A stretch of DNA of 64,000 bases from Dyadobacter soli (GTDB lineage Bacteria > Bacteroidota > Bacteroidia > Cytophagales > Spirosomataceae): NCBI RefSeq assembly GCF_900101885.1, contig NZ_FNAN01000005.1, forward strand, positions 1 through 64,000. Reading direction: 5' to 3'. A model generated the notes under the pieces. The model searched no databases, was not told where the DNA came from, and saw only the letters and a list, made by a program, of their open reading frames with translations. Both the position numbers and the translations under genes were made by a program. Shown piece after piece: positions 1 to 9,432 of this stretch; within the stretch, counting starts at the first letter, position 1, and every line of letters begins with the position of its first letter.

Positions 1-250
1 TATTAAGCCATCTGCGGCGTTTGATGTGAAGGAAGACCTTATGGCCCCGAATTGGAAAATCCTGAACAGTAATCATCGGAAAGAACCCTTTGGAGAGCAA
101 ATTCTTCCTCTCCGGGTCATTCTCATCCGCATTCTTCTCATCTATATGCACGTGAAATACTCCATCCTGACGGTCGATGGATGTCAATTCAAAATTTTCA
201 AGGATAAACTCTGGTAATAGAAACTGGATAATAGGCAAGAAACTCTCCAA
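1..250 (-). CDS. ISAon1 family transposase N-terminal region protein (partial, 3' end outside window)
   Basis: Reading the minus strand from a TTG at 250 gives an open frame of 83 codons that runs off the left edge. It contains LLPEFILENFEL, then a charged stretch, SKGFFPMITVQDFPIRGHKV and HIKRRRW. This order (acidic N-terminus, VEDFPxRGxxVxL, then an HIKRRRW-type basic end) is what I know from the small N-terminal protein that precedes the main transposase in ISAon1 elements of Bacteroidota. The main transposase would lie to the left of the window. The start is uncertain: there is no ATG, and TTG at 250 follows an in-frame stop at 259-261. The terminal inverted repeat should lie between 250 and about 300, but I could not define it. 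Family assignment comes from motif memory. Confidence 0.6.
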   Translation of the reverse strand, partial: MESFLPIIQFLLPEFILENFELTSIDRQDGVFHVHIDEKNADENDPERKNLLSKGFFPMITVQDFPIRGHKVFLHIKRRRWLN

Positions 251-445
251 AACGAACTAGGTTGATTAAAAACACAAACCTAGAAAATCCTATGCGCTCC
301 ACAAGTTTTTGATTTGATCCGTGATCCCTGAAAAGTAGAGCGTCCTGGCTTCTGAAGTTTTCGATCCCGAGGCCTTGCGCTGGACATATTCTTTGAACTT
401 TTTGATTGCACTTTGATAGGTGACGCTAAATGTCCCGAAAACGAA
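251..445. other. Gap between the IS element and tRNA-Ser; no convincing gene
   Basis: This stretch lies between the transposase start and the tRNA-Ser terminator. The minus strand is open for 61 codons (475 down to 290) and ends YQSAIKKFKEYVQRK...GITDQIKNLWSA. Its only ATG lies inside the tRNA terminator hairpin, so it is not a credible gene start. It may be the tail of a gene broken by the IS insertion. I recognise no family with confidence. Confidence 0.3.
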
Positions 446-475
446 AAACGCCCCTGCTGTTACCAGCAGAGGCAT
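446..475 (-). terminator. Rho-independent terminator of tRNA-Ser(GGA)
   Basis: A ten-base stem (GCCTCTGCTG / CAGCAGGGGC, one mismatch) has a four-base loop and is followed on the minus strand by GTTTTTCG. It lies just past the 3' end of the minus-strand tRNA-Ser. Confidence 0.75.
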
Positions 476-479
476 TTTG

Positions 480-566
480 CAGAGAGGAAGAGATTCGAAC
501 TCTCGATGCAGTTACCCACATACTACCTTTCCAGGGTAGCCCCTTCAACCACTCGGGCACCTCTCT
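480..566 (-). tRNA. tRNA-Ser (anticodon GGA)
   Basis: On the minus strand the 87-base gene folds with a 7-bp acceptor stem (AGAGAGG / CCTCTCT) and an anticodon stem CTACC / GGTAG around loop CTGGAAA, giving anticodon GGA. It has the long variable arm typical of tRNA-Ser and a T loop TTCGAAT. The discriminator base is G and CCA is not encoded. It has its own promoter at 576-606 and terminator at 446-475. tRNA genes are frequent integration sites, and an IS fragment lies about 230 bp downstream. Confidence 0.95.
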
Positions 567-575
567 ATCGGGCTG

Positions 576-606
576 CAAATATAGTGAACAGATTGTTGTT
601 TCCAAA
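576..606 (-). promoter_or_regulatory. Bacteroidota-type promoter for tRNA-Ser(GGA)
   Basis: On the minus strand a -33 TTTG (603-606) and a -7 TATATTTG (576-583, consensus TAnnTTTG) are separated by 19 bases. The -7 box ends nine bases before the tRNA 5' end at 566. Confidence 0.75.
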
Positions 607-620
607 TGCAGGGGTGAAAA

Positions 621-1694
621 TCAAATGCTCATTTCTCCGCGCAGCGGTTTGCCGAGCATGTCGATGCAGGCGCCGCCGCGGGTTTCGCAGGCGAAAACGT
701 ACATCATTTTGGTGATGGCGGCTTCGGCGGTGATGTCGGAGCCGCTGATGACGCCGATCTGTTGGAGGAATTTGCTCGTCTGGTATTGGCCCTGGGATAC
801 GCGGCCGCCGTCGCATTGGGAGACGTTGAATATGACGATATCGCGCTCGATGGCGTTGCTGATCGCATTCAGGAACCAGGGTTCGGTGGTGGCGTTGCCC
901 GCGCCGTAGGTTTCGAGGACAATGCCTCTTAACCCTTCAATGTTCAGTATCGACTCCACGACTTGCTGGCTGATGCCCGGGAACATTTTCAGGAACGCCA
1001 CATTGCTATCGAAGTTTTTATGGACTTTCAGTTTCAAACCGGGTTGGTAGGGTTTGATGTACGGAAAGTTGTATTCGATGCGCACGCCTGCATTCGCGAG
1101 CGCGGGGTAGTTTTCGGAATGAAATGCATTGAAATCCGAGCTTTCCTGTTTTTTGGAACGGTTACCGCGGAGGAGGTTGGAATTGAAATAAATACAAACC
1201 TCGGTGATGATTGAATGTCCTTCCGCATTCTTGGCGGCGGCGAGTTCCAATGCGGTAATGACGTTCTCTCGCGCGTCCGACCGCGCGACGCCTATGGGCA
1301 GCTGTGCGCCTGTAAGGATGACGGGTTTGTTCAGGTTTTCGAGCAGGTAACTCAATGCCGAGGCAGTGTAGGCCATCGTATCGGTGCCGTGCAGGATCAC
1401 AAAGCTGTCGAACTGTTCGTAATGCTCCTCGATAATGGTCGCCAGCTCGATCCAGATCGACGGGTGCATGTTCGAGGAATCGATCGGTTCGGGGAGCGAG
1501 AGGAAGGTAATGTCGAAATCCAGGCGGCTGATCTCGGGTACCCTTTCGATGATCTGTTGAAAATCGAACGGCACGAGCTGCTTACCCTTCGTTTCGTACA
1601 CCATTCCCAGCGTGCCGCCGGTGTAGATCACGAGCACGGAACCAGTGGTGGGTTCCGGGGAAATGGGGTTGATGTGTATTTTCGTATAACTCAT
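621..1694 (-). CDS. ansA: Type I L-asparaginase
   Basis: 357 residues, the normal size for cytoplasmic type I asparaginase, which hydrolyses L-asparagine to aspartate and ammonia. Both active-site signatures are present: TGGTLGM at residues 25-31, with the nucleophilic Thr, and HGTDTMAYT at 102-110, with the second Thr-Asp pair. There is no signal peptide, which fits the cytosolic type I enzyme rather than the periplasmic type II. It is the last gene of a minus-strand run polysaccharide deacetylase-tatD-asparaginase, 37 bp after the TatD gene. I see no clear terminator between its stop and the tRNA-Ser promoter. Confidence 0.93.
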   Translation of the reverse strand: MSYTKIHINPISPEPTTGSVLVIYTGGTLGMVYETKGKQLVPFDFQQIIERVPEISRLDFDITFLSLPEPIDSSNMHPSIWIELATIIEEHYEQFDSFVILHGTDTMAYTASALSYLLENLNKPVILTGAQLPIGVARSDARENVITALELAAAKNAEGHSIITEVCIYFNSNLLRGNRSKKQESSDFNAFHSENYPALANAGVRIEYNFPYIKPYQPGLKLKVHKNFDSNVAFLKMFPGISQQVVESILNIEGLRGIVLETYGAGNATTEPWFLNAISNAIERDIVIFNVSQCDGGRVSQGQYQTSKFLQQIGVISGSDITAEAAITKMMYVFACETRGGACIDMLGKPLRGEMSI

Positions 1695-1731
1695 TTTGAT
1701 GGTCTGTTGAGGAAGCGCATTTTGGCATGAC

Positions 1732-2502
1732 TTATTTTGTTACCTTATCGAGCATGCTTTTGGCATTCGCGGTGGTGGCGGCGATCACGTCGGCTTTGGT
1801 CATTTCTTTGAGATCGGCCACGCGCTGGGCAACGATATCGATGTAGGCGACTTCGTTGCGTTTGCCGCGGTAGGGGACGGGCGCGAGGTAAGGCGCGTCG
1901 GTTTCCAATACCAAATGCTGTATGTCGACGTGCGGGATTACTTTGTCCAAACCTCCATTCTTGAATGTAGCCACACCGCCGATGCCGAGCTTGAAACCCA
2001 GTTCGATGGCTTTTTCCGCTTCTTCCAACGTGCCGGTAAAGCAATGGAAAATGCCGGTCAATGCGGGATCGGCGAAGTCTTCAATCAATTTTACAGTTTC
2101 CCAAAATGCGCTCCGGCTGTGAATGTCGATCCAGAGGTTATGCTTGCGGGCGAGGCCGCATTGGTATAGAAATGCTTTTTCCTGCTGCTCTTTAAATGTC
2201 ACATCCCAGAAAAGGTCCATACCGATCTCTCCGACGGCGATAAACTCGTATTTACCGAGCCATTCTTCCATGATCTGCAATTCCTTTTCAAAATTCTCCT
2301 TCACATAAGTCGGGTGCAGGCCGATCATCGGGAGGCATTTGCCGGGGTATTTTTCGGCGAGTTCGAGCATGCCGCCGATGGTCTCGTGGTCGCAGTTGGG
2401 CATCCATATTTGCTCGATACCGGCATTCCAGGCGCGGTCGAGCATGGCGGTGCGGTCTTCGGCGTAATCGTCGCTGTATATGTGGGCGTGGGTTTCAATC
2501 AT
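1732..2502 (-). CDS. TatD family metal-dependent hydrolase (DNase)
   Basis: 256 residues, a full-length TatD TIM-barrel amidohydrolase. Metal-site residues are visible: H5-x-H7 at the N-terminus, E92 in GEIGMD, H128 in DIHSR, H153 in IFHCFTG and D202 in LETDAPYL. Characterised TatD proteins are Mg-dependent 3'-5' exonucleases or D-aminoacyl-tRNA deacylases in the cytosol. Only five bases separate its start from the stop of the upstream polysaccharide deacetylase, so the two are almost certainly co-transcribed. There is no sign of damage. Confidence 0.9.
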   Translation of the reverse strand: MIETHAHIYSDDYAEDRTAMLDRAWNAGIEQIWMPNCDHETIGGMLELAEKYPGKCLPMIGLHPTYVKENFEKELQIMEEWLGKYEFIAVGEIGMDLFWDVTFKEQQEKAFLYQCGLARKHNLWIDIHSRSAFWETVKLIEDFADPALTGIFHCFTGTLEEAEKAIELGFKLGIGGVATFKNGGLDKVIPHVDIQHLVLETDAPYLAPVPYRGKRNEVAYIDIVAQRVADLKEMTKADVIAATTANAKSMLDKVTK

Positions 2503-2507
2503 AATAA

Positions 2508-3143
2508 TTACATTTCCATTGCTTCAAACCGGAACCCCTTTTCGCTGAAATGTTCCAGGTAACGTGGGAGGGTATGAAGCATGTTTCTGGCGGCCTTGAT
2601 GCTGTCGTGAAAAAGTACGATGGAGCCGGGCCGGGTGTGTTGAAGGGATTTTTTTAAACAAATTTCGGGGTTGATCTGCGGGGAAAAGTCGCCGCTCAGG
2701 ACGTCCCACATGATGATCTGCTTGTCCTGCAAAACGATTCTCGACTGGCTCTTCTTAATGCGTCCGTAAGGCGGGCGGAAGAGCTTGGTTTCGAGATTCA
2801 ATTGCTCCGTGCATTGCTGAATGTTTTCCAGGTAAACGGCGTCCTCGGTTTTCCAGCCATTCATATGGTTGTAGGTGTGGTTACCAATGGAATGCCCGCC
2901 GTTCCGCACCATGGCATAAATTTCCGGATGTTTAAACACATTGGCCCCAATGCTGAAAAACGTCGCTTTTGCATTGTATTTAGCCAGAAGTTCCAGCACT
3001 TGCTCGGTAATGTCGGGAATAGGCCCGTCGTCGAAAGTGAGAAAGATGGTTTTTTCCTTCGTAGGAATGCGCCAGGTAAACCCGGGGAAAAATGCTTTGA
3101 GCCAGAATGGAGTGTGATGCAGGAACATGCCGTGAACGGACAA
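2508..3143 (-). CDS. Polysaccharide deacetylase (NodB / carbohydrate esterase 4)
   Basis: 211 residues with the complete NodB set: TFDDGP (36-41, catalytic base and first metal Asp), H89-x3-H93 in GNHTYNHMNG, RPPYG (123-127), a WDVLSGDF segment near 146-153 and the C-terminal LFHDS (H179). These enzymes use a divalent metal to remove N-acetyl groups from chitooligosaccharide or peptidoglycan. No classical signal peptide or anchor is visible, only a short hydrophobic N-terminus (FWLKAFFPGF), so its location is unclear. It is the first gene of the operon with tatD and asparaginase. Confidence 0.9.
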   Translation of the reverse strand: MSVHGMFLHHTPFWLKAFFPGFTWRIPTKEKTIFLTFDDGPIPDITEQVLELLAKYNAKATFFSIGANVFKHPEIYAMVRNGGHSIGNHTYNHMNGWKTEDAVYLENIQQCTEQLNLETKLFRPPYGRIKKSQSRIVLQDKQIIMWDVLSGDFSPQINPEICLKKSLQHTRPGSIVLFHDSIKAARNMLHTLPRYLEHFSEKGFRFEAMEM

Positions 3144-3237
3144 AATGTTTCATATATAAACATCAAAGAAAATAAAAAAAGCCGCTTGATCAGACAGCTC
3201 TGTGATTTTATAGATGTTTATATATGCATCATTCAAC

Positions 3238-3267
3238 AAAAAAGCTGCCCGTTAGAGCAGCTTTTTT
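3238..3267 (-). terminator. Terminator after gltBD (symmetrical)
   Basis: Stem AAAAAAGCTGC / GCAGCTTTTTT with an eight-base loop. It lies 27 bases past the gltD stop on the minus strand. Its A- and T-tracts are symmetrical, so it could act in both directions, but no plus-strand gene feeds into it. Confidence 0.85.
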
Positions 3268-3293
3268 GCAACAATATTTAGGTGCCGTCCCCC

Positions 3294-4802
3294 TTATGCG
3301 TGTGCAAACACGGGATTCAGCATCGATACAGCCTTGGCTTCGAGGAATGACTCGCCCATCAGGTATTCGTCCACCGAACGTGCCGCTTCACGGCCTTCCG
3401 AGATCGCCCATACTACCAGCGATTGTCCGCGGCGGCAGTCACCTGCTGCGAAGATCTTCTCGTTGGAAACCGACTGGTACCCGCTGGTTTTGATGTTGCC
3501 GCGTTCGTCGAATTCCAGGTCGAGGTCGCTCAACAGGCCTTCTTGCTGCGGGTGCAGGAAGCCGGCTGCCAAAAACGCCAGGTCGCAAGGAATCGTGCGT
3601 TCGCTGCCTTCTACCTCTTTCATCTGCATACGGCCCGTTTCAGGGTCTTTCTGCCAGTCGAGGTCTACGATTTTCAATGCAGTCAGGTTGCCGTTTTCGT
3701 CGCCTACGAATTCTTTGGTGTTGATAGACCAATGTCTGTCGCAACCTTCCTCGTGAGAAGTCGACGTGCGGAGCATCATCGGCCAGTTCGGCCAAGGCGT
3801 GCTTGCATCGCGGTCTTTCGGAGGAATAGGCATGAGTTCGATCTGCGTAACGGATTTTGCACCGTGACGGCCCGAGGTACCTACGCAGTCGGAACCCGTA
3901 TCACCACCACCGATTACCACCACGTGCTTGTCGGTAGCGAGGATTTCGCCATTGGTGTAAGTCGCGCCGCGGTGATCCACCACGCGGTCGATACCGGCTA
4001 CACGCTTGTTTTGCTGGCTCAGGAACTCCATCGCGAAGTGTACGCCTTTGAACTGACGGCCCTGGATTTTTACGTCACGGGGAACAGTCGATCCAACGGT
4101 CAAAAGCACCGCGTCGAATTCGTTCTGCAACTCTTCCGCTTTGATATCCACACCCACATTCACGCCGGTACGGAATTCAACGCCTTCGGCCTCCATCACC
4201 GCCATACGACGGTCGATAATGCCTTTGTCGAGTTTGAAATCAGGGATACCGTAACGTACCAGACCACCGATTTTATCCGCTCTTTCGAGCAATACCACCG
4301 AGTGACCGGCCTGGTTGAGCTGATAAGCGGCAGCCATACCCGCAGGTCCCGAACCTACCACAGCCACTTTTTTGCCGGTGCGGGTTTTCGGAATGCGTGG
4401 TTTGACCAAACCTAATTCGAATGCTTTTTCGATGATCGATTTTTCGATGTACTCGATCGCTACCGGCGGCTTGTTGATACCCAGTACGCAGGATGCTTCG
4501 CAAGGAGCGGGGCAAATGCGGCCTGTGAATTCAGGGAAGTTGTTGGTAGACGCTAATATTTCATAGGCCAGTCCCCAGTTTTCATCATACACCGCGTCGT
4601 TGAACTCGGGGATGATGTTGCCCAGCGGACAACCATTATGGCAAAAAGGAATTCCGCAGTCCATACAACGGGCTGCCTGCTGTTTGGAATTAGAGTCGGT
4701 CGGTGCGGTTTCGATCTCACGATAGTCTTTCAGACGCTCGTCAATACTTCTCTTTTTCGGCAACTCCCTTTCAAACTCTAAAAATCCGGTTGGTTTTCCC
4801 AT
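3294..4802 (-). CDS. gltD: Glutamate synthase (NADPH) small subunit
   Basis: 502 residues, full length. It passes electrons from NAD(P)H through FAD and iron-sulfur clusters to the large subunit, which makes glutamate from glutamine and 2-oxoglutarate. The N-terminal ferredoxin-like domain has two cysteine clusters (C46, C49, C54, C58 and C97, C101, C105). The FAD Rossmann motif GSGPAG is at 150-155 and a second NAD(P)H motif, VVIGGGDTGSD, is near residue 295. It follows gltB with 49 bases between them, ending at a strong terminator. Order gltB-gltD is the common one. Confidence 0.96.
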   Translation of the reverse strand: MGKPTGFLEFERELPKKRSIDERLKDYREIETAPTDSNSKQQAARCMDCGIPFCHNGCPLGNIIPEFNDAVYDENWGLAYEILASTNNFPEFTGRICPAPCEASCVLGINKPPVAIEYIEKSIIEKAFELGLVKPRIPKTRTGKKVAVVGSGPAGMAAAYQLNQAGHSVVLLERADKIGGLVRYGIPDFKLDKGIIDRRMAVMEAEGVEFRTGVNVGVDIKAEELQNEFDAVLLTVGSTVPRDVKIQGRQFKGVHFAMEFLSQQNKRVAGIDRVVDHRGATYTNGEILATDKHVVVIGGGDTGSDCVGTSGRHGAKSVTQIELMPIPPKDRDASTPWPNWPMMLRTSTSHEEGCDRHWSINTKEFVGDENGNLTALKIVDLDWQKDPETGRMQMKEVEGSERTIPCDLAFLAAGFLHPQQEGLLSDLDLEFDERGNIKTSGYQSVSNEKIFAAGDCRRGQSLVVWAISEGREAARSVDEYLMGESFLEAKAVSMLNPVFAHA

Positions 4803-4851
4803 TCTTATTACTGATTTAAAAAATTCTGATAGTTGATCTTGAAACTGAAAA

Positions 4852-7800
4852 TTACTGGTGTACCACGTCTACGACGATGTCTTTGTACACCACGTTCTTA
4901 TCCGCAATCTGCTGTGCGAGCGTGATACCGCGTCCTTCCAGCGCTTTGCGGAAGTCGGACGGCATTACTTTCACAAATTGCTTCACAGATTCTTCCCAGT
5001 TCTGGATCAGTTGGAAAGCGATGTTACTGGTTGTGTACTGGAAGTGTTTGTCCAGGTATTCGCGAAGAATGCCTTTGTCTTCCTCGTTCAACGCTTCCAG
5101 CGTAACCATTTCTTTATTCACTTTCTCTTCGAAATTGCCTGCTTTGTCGAGCACGTAAGCCACACCACCTGACATACCCGCCGCGAAGTTGCGGCCTGTT
5201 TCGCCGAGGATGATCGCCAGACCGCCCGTCATGTATTCCAGACCGTGGTCGCCGACACCTTCCACCACCACTTTCGCGCCCGAGTTACGTACGCAGAAGC
5301 GCTCGCCCGCCGTTCCGCGGATGTAGGCGTCACCCGAAGTAGCTCCGTAGAATGCCACGTTACCGATGATGATGTTCTCTTCCGGCTTAAACTTCGCGTC
5401 GCGGTCGGGGTAAACGATCAGTTCGGCGCCGCAGAGGCCTTTTCCGAAGTAGTCGTTCGCGTCACCTTCCAGTTCGAGGCGCACACCCAATGTGTTGAAT
5501 GCACCGAAGCTCTGGCCCGCCGTACCGCGGAATTTGAAGTGTACATTGCCGTTTGGCAAGCCCACACCGCCGTATTTTTTCGAGATTTCGTTCGAAAGCA
5601 TTGTTCCCACCGACCGGTTAAGGTTATTGATCGGGAATTCCGCGTAAATCTCTTCCTTACTGTCGAGCGACGGCTTGGCCGAACGGATCAGGTCGAGGTC
5701 GAGAATGGCATCTATACCGTGATCCTGCTCTTCCTGCTTGAATTGTGCTACCGAAAGGTCGCCTTCTTTGTACAGGATCGCGTCGAAGTTCAGGTTTTTG
5801 TATTTCCAATGTTTGATATCATTGCGCAGTTCGAGGTACTGAGCCTGACCAACCATTTCATTCACTGTTCTGAAACCAAGCTGCGCCATGATCTCGCGCA
5901 GCTCTTCCGCCATGTAGGTAAACATGTTCACCACGTGCTCAGGCTTGCCCGAGAACAATGCGCGGAGTTCTTTGCGCTGCGTAGCCACACCCACAGGGCA
6001 GGTGTTCAGGTGGCATTTACGCATCATGATACAGCCTGCGGCAACCAATGCGGCGGTTGCTACACCCCATTCTTCGGCACCGAGCAATGCGGCAATCGCG
6101 AGGTCGCGGCCGGTACGGAGCTGTCCGTCGGCCTGAACGGTTACCCGTCCGCGCAATTTGTTTCTTACCAAAGTCTGGTGCGTTTCCGCCAAACCGAGCT
6201 CCCAAGGCAGACCCGCGTGGCGGATCGAGCTCAATGGAGAGGCACCGGTACCACCGTCGTAACCCGAGATCAGGATGTGATCGGCGTGTGCTTTCGCTAC
6301 ACCGGATGCTACTGTTCCTACACCGGCTTCGGATACCAGCTTCACGCTGATACGTGCGGCACGGTTCGCATTTTTAAGGTCGAAAATCAGCTGCGCCAAG
6401 TCCTCGATCGAGTAAATGTCATGGTGAGGAGGAGGAGAGATCAAGCCCACACCCGGCGTCGAGTGACGGGTACGGCCGATCCAGTCGTCCACCTTGAAGC
6501 CAGGAAGCTGACCACCTTCGCCCGGTTTTGCGCCTTGGGCAGTTTTGATTTGCAGCTCGCCCGCATTGCTCAGATAATGGCTTGTCACACCGAAACGCCC
6601 CGAAGCAACCTGTTTGATCTGCGAGTTCATGCTGTCGCCGTTTGCCAGCGGGTTGTAGCGCAGTTCGTCTTCACCACCTTCACCGGAGTTGGATTTACCG
6701 CCAATGCGGTTCATCGCAATCGCCAGCGTCGTGTGCGCTTCCCACGAAATCGATCCGAAGGACATCGCACCGGTAGCGAAGCGTTTGAAGATATTTTCAA
6801 CAGGCTCTACTTCGCTCAAAGGAATGGCATTGCCTTTTTTGAATCTTAACAAACCACGCAATGTCAGCGCCTTGTGGCTCTGGTCGTCGATCAGTTTAGA
6901 GTATTTCTTAAACTGCTCGTAGCTCGCATTACGGGTAGATTGTTGCAGCAAATGCACCGACTGCGGGTTGAAGATGTGTGCTTCACCACGTTGTTTCCAC
7001 TGGTAAACACCACCTACTTCAAGTCTTGGCTTTTGCTCCGCGCTTTCGTGGTAAGCCACTTTGTGACGCACCAGGATTTCGCGTGCAATCTCAGGAATGC
7101 CCATACCGCTGATCCGCGAGATGGTTCCTGTGAAATATTTGTCGATTACGTCCTTGTTCAAGCCCACGCATTCGAAGATTTGCGCACCCTGGTACGATTG
7201 CAGGGTAGAGATTCCCATTTTCGAGAATATCTTCAGAAGCTCCTTGTTAACGGCCTTGATGTAGTTGTAATGCAGTTTTTCGTCGGTAAACTCGCCTTCG
7301 ATCATGCTCTTGCGGTTCATGTACGAAAGCGTTTCGAACGCCATGTAAGGGCAAACACCCGCAGCGCCGTAGCCGATCAATGTCGCTACGTGGTGGGTTT
7401 CCCAAACGTCTCCCGCTTCCACGAGCAAGCCTACGCGGCCACGTAATCCTTCGCGGATGAGGTGGTGGTGGATGGTTGCTGTCGCGAGCAGTGAAGGGAT
7501 CGGCGCGTGGTCGGAGTCGATGGCGCGGTCGGAGAGGATAAGGATCTCAAATCCGTCTTCGATAGCGTCTACCGCGTAACGGCAGATTCTTTCCAATGCT
7601 CTTTCCAGCGCTTTTCCGCCTTCGTCGGCGCGGAAGTAGGTATTGATGGTTTTGGCCTGGAAGCCGTCTTTATCTACGAAACGCAGCTTGTCGAATTCCT
7701 GCACCGAAAGGATCGGGTGCGGCAATGCGATCTGGCGGCAATGCTTCGGTGATTCTGTGAGAATGTTCTCGGTGCTGCCTACGAAAGAGATCAGAGACAT

Positions 7801-9432
7801 GATCGCACGCTCGCGGATCGAGTCGATCGGCGGGTTGGTAACCTGTGCGAAAAGCTGTTTGAAATACGTAGACAAATGCTGGCTCTGCTCCGAAAGAACG
7901 GCCAGCGGAGAGTCGGTACCCATGGAACCGATCGCTTCCATGCCCGTCTGAGCCATTGGGCCGAGGATCATGCGCAAATCTTCCGAAGTATAACCGAATG
8001 CTACCTGACGTTTCAGCAATGCATTCTCGTCGTAAGCACGGTAGGTGCGGATCGGGTGATCCAATGCGTCCACGTGCAGCTTGTTCTCGTCCAGCCATTG
8101 CTGGTAAGGCTGCGCGGTGCAGATTTGTTTTTTGATTTCTTCGTCAGGAACAATGCGGCCCTGCTCCATATCCACCACGAACATACGTCCCGGTTGCAGG
8201 CGGCCTTTGGTCACAACGCGTGCCTGATCTACTTCGAGTACACCCGCTTCCGAGCCCATGATGATGGTGTCGTCGTCGAGTACCCAGTAGCGCGACGGGC
8301 GCAGGCCGTTACGGTCGAGCGTGGCGCCTACCATTTTACCGTCGGTGAATGAGATCGATGCAGGACCGTCCCAAGGCTCCATAATGGCCGCGTGGTATTC
8401 GTAGAATGCTTTGCGTTCGGCGTCCATCTGGTCGTTACCGTCCCATGCTTCGGGGATCAGCATCATCATCACGTGCGGCAATGAGCGGCCCGAAAGGTGC
8501 AGCAATTCGATCGCATTGTCGAGGTTGGCAGAGTCGGACTGGTTCCTGTCGCAGATCGGCAGAAGCATATCCATTTCCTCTTTCGAGAAGAATTTCGACT
8601 CAAACGATTTTTCTCCGGCGCGGATCCAGTTCACGTTACCTTTCACGGTGTTGATCTCCCCATTGTGCGCAATGTAGCGGAATGGCTGGGCCAGCTCCCA
8701 TGATGGGAAAGTGTTGGTCGAGAAACGCGAGTGTACTACTGCCAATGCAGATACTACCGACTCGTTTTCCAGATCCGGGAAGTAATATTTCAATTGGGCA
8801 GTGGTGAGCTGTCCTTTATATGAGATCGTGCGGCATGAGAGCGACGAGAAATAGAAGTTTTTCGCGCCTTTTACCGTGTCTTTAATCAATCTTGCAGCAA
8901 CCTGGCGGAGGATGAACAACTTGCGTTCAAACGCCATATCGTCCGTAATGTCGTCCGGACGTTTAATGAAAACCTGTTCTACACTTGGCTCGACAGAAAG
9001 CGAACCTTCGCCCAGGGTGTTGTTTAATGTAGGTACCTCGCGGTAGCCGAGCAATTGCAGGCCCAGCTTCTTGATCTTTCGGTTCAGGATATCCCTGCTT
9101 TCTTCCCTGGCAAGGTCGTTGCCCGGGAAAAAGATCATCCCCACACCATACTCACCTGCCGGCGGCAAGTGGAAGCCCAACTTGGTAGATTCTTCTACGA
9201 AGAACTCGTGAGGGATCTGAATTAAAATACCAGCACCGTCACCGGTGTTAGGGTCAAAACCAGTTGCACCCCTATGCTCCATCCTTTCGAGCATATGAAT
9301 GGCATCAGCCACGATCTGGTGCGACTTACGACCCTTGATGTTAGCCCGGAAACCGATTCCACATGCATCATGCTCAAATTCCGGGCGGTACAGTCCCTGA
9401 TTTTCTACCATTTGTTCAGACATTTGCGACAT
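4852..9432 (-). CDS. gltB: Glutamate synthase large subunit
   Basis: 1526 residues. The N-terminal glutamine amidotransferase domain (class II, Ntn hydrolase) begins at C24 in HDACGIGF, so a 23-residue propeptide is probably cut off to expose the nucleophile. The central domain and the FMN-binding synthase domain follow, with the 3Fe-4S cluster cysteines at 1134, 1140 and 1145 (CIMMRKCHLNTC). The C-terminal GXGXG beta-helix domain spans roughly the last 270 residues. All domains of the bacterial alpha subunit are present in order. It leads the gltBD operon, and the 330 bp upstream presumably carries its control region. Antisense frames of several hundred codons inside it are codon-bias shadows. 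Confidence 0.97.
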   Translation of the reverse strand: MSQMSEQMVENQGLYRPEFEHDACGIGFRANIKGRKSHQIVADAIHMLERMEHRGATGFDPNTGDGAGILIQIPHEFFVEESTKLGFHLPPAGEYGVGMIFFPGNDLAREESRDILNRKIKKLGLQLLGYREVPTLNNTLGEGSLSVEPSVEQVFIKRPDDITDDMAFERKLFILRQVAARLIKDTVKGAKNFYFSSLSCRTISYKGQLTTAQLKYYFPDLENESVVSALAVVHSRFSTNTFPSWELAQPFRYIAHNGEINTVKGNVNWIRAGEKSFESKFFSKEEMDMLLPICDRNQSDSANLDNAIELLHLSGRSLPHVMMMLIPEAWDGNDQMDAERKAFYEYHAAIMEPWDGPASISFTDGKMVGATLDRNGLRPSRYWVLDDDTIIMGSEAGVLEVDQARVVTKGRLQPGRMFVVDMEQGRIVPDEEIKKQICTAQPYQQWLDENKLHVDALDHPIRTYRAYDENALLKRQVAFGYTSEDLRMILGPMAQTGMEAIGSMGTDSPLAVLSEQSQHLSTYFKQLFAQVTNPPIDSIRERAIMSLISFVGSTENILTESPKHCRQIALPHPILSVQEFDKLRFVDKDGFQAKTINTYFRADEGGKALERALERICRYAVDAIEDGFEILILSDRAIDSDHAPIPSLLATATIHHHLIREGLRGRVGLLVEAGDVWETHHVATLIGYGAAGVCPYMAFETLSYMNRKSMIEGEFTDEKLHYNYIKAVNKELLKIFSKMGISTLQSYQGAQIFECVGLNKDVIDKYFTGTISRISGMGIPEIAREILVRHKVAYHESAEQKPRLEVGGVYQWKQRGEAHIFNPQSVHLLQQSTRNASYEQFKKYSKLIDDQSHKALTLRGLLRFKKGNAIPLSEVEPVENIFKRFATGAMSFGSISWEAHTTLAIAMNRIGGKSNSGEGGEDELRYNPLANGDSMNSQIKQVASGRFGVTSHYLSNAGELQIKTAQGAKPGEGGQLPGFKVDDWIGRTRHSTPGVGLISPPPHHDIYSIEDLAQLIFDLKNANRAARISVKLVSEAGVGTVASGVAKAHADHILISGYDGGTGASPLSSIRHAGLPWELGLAETHQTLVRNKLRGRVTVQADGQLRTGRDLAIAALLGAEEWGVATAALVAAGCIMMRKCHLNTCPVGVATQRKELRALFSGKPEHVVNMFTYMAEELREIMAQLGFRTVNEMVGQAQYLELRNDIKHWKYKNLNFDAILYKEGDLSVAQFKQEEQDHGIDAILDLDLIRSAKPSLDSKEEIYAEFPINNLNRSVGTMLSNEISKKYGGVGLPNGNVHFKFRGTAGQSFGAFNTLGVRLELEGDANDYFGKGLCGAELIVYPDRDAKFKPEENIIIGNVAFYGATSGDAYIRGTAGERFCVRNSGAKVVVEGVGDHGLEYMTGGLAIILGETGRNFAAGMSGGVAYVLDKAGNFEEKVNKEMVTLEALNEEDKGILREYLDKHFQYTTSNIAFQLIQNWEESVKQFVKVMPSDFRKALEGRGITLAQQIADKNVVYKDIVVDVVHQ

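Noticed and set aside
290..475. 61-codon frame next to tRNA-Ser as an integrase remnant
   Set aside because: Its start lies in the tRNA terminator and no integrase catalytic motif is seen; kept only as an unassigned gap.
3423..4415. 330-codon frame antisense to gltD
   Set aside because: Same reason; GltD cluster motifs are on the other strand.
5245..6849. 534-codon frame antisense to gltB
   Set aside because: Composition-driven shadow of a conserved gene; the sense strand has the full GltB domain set.
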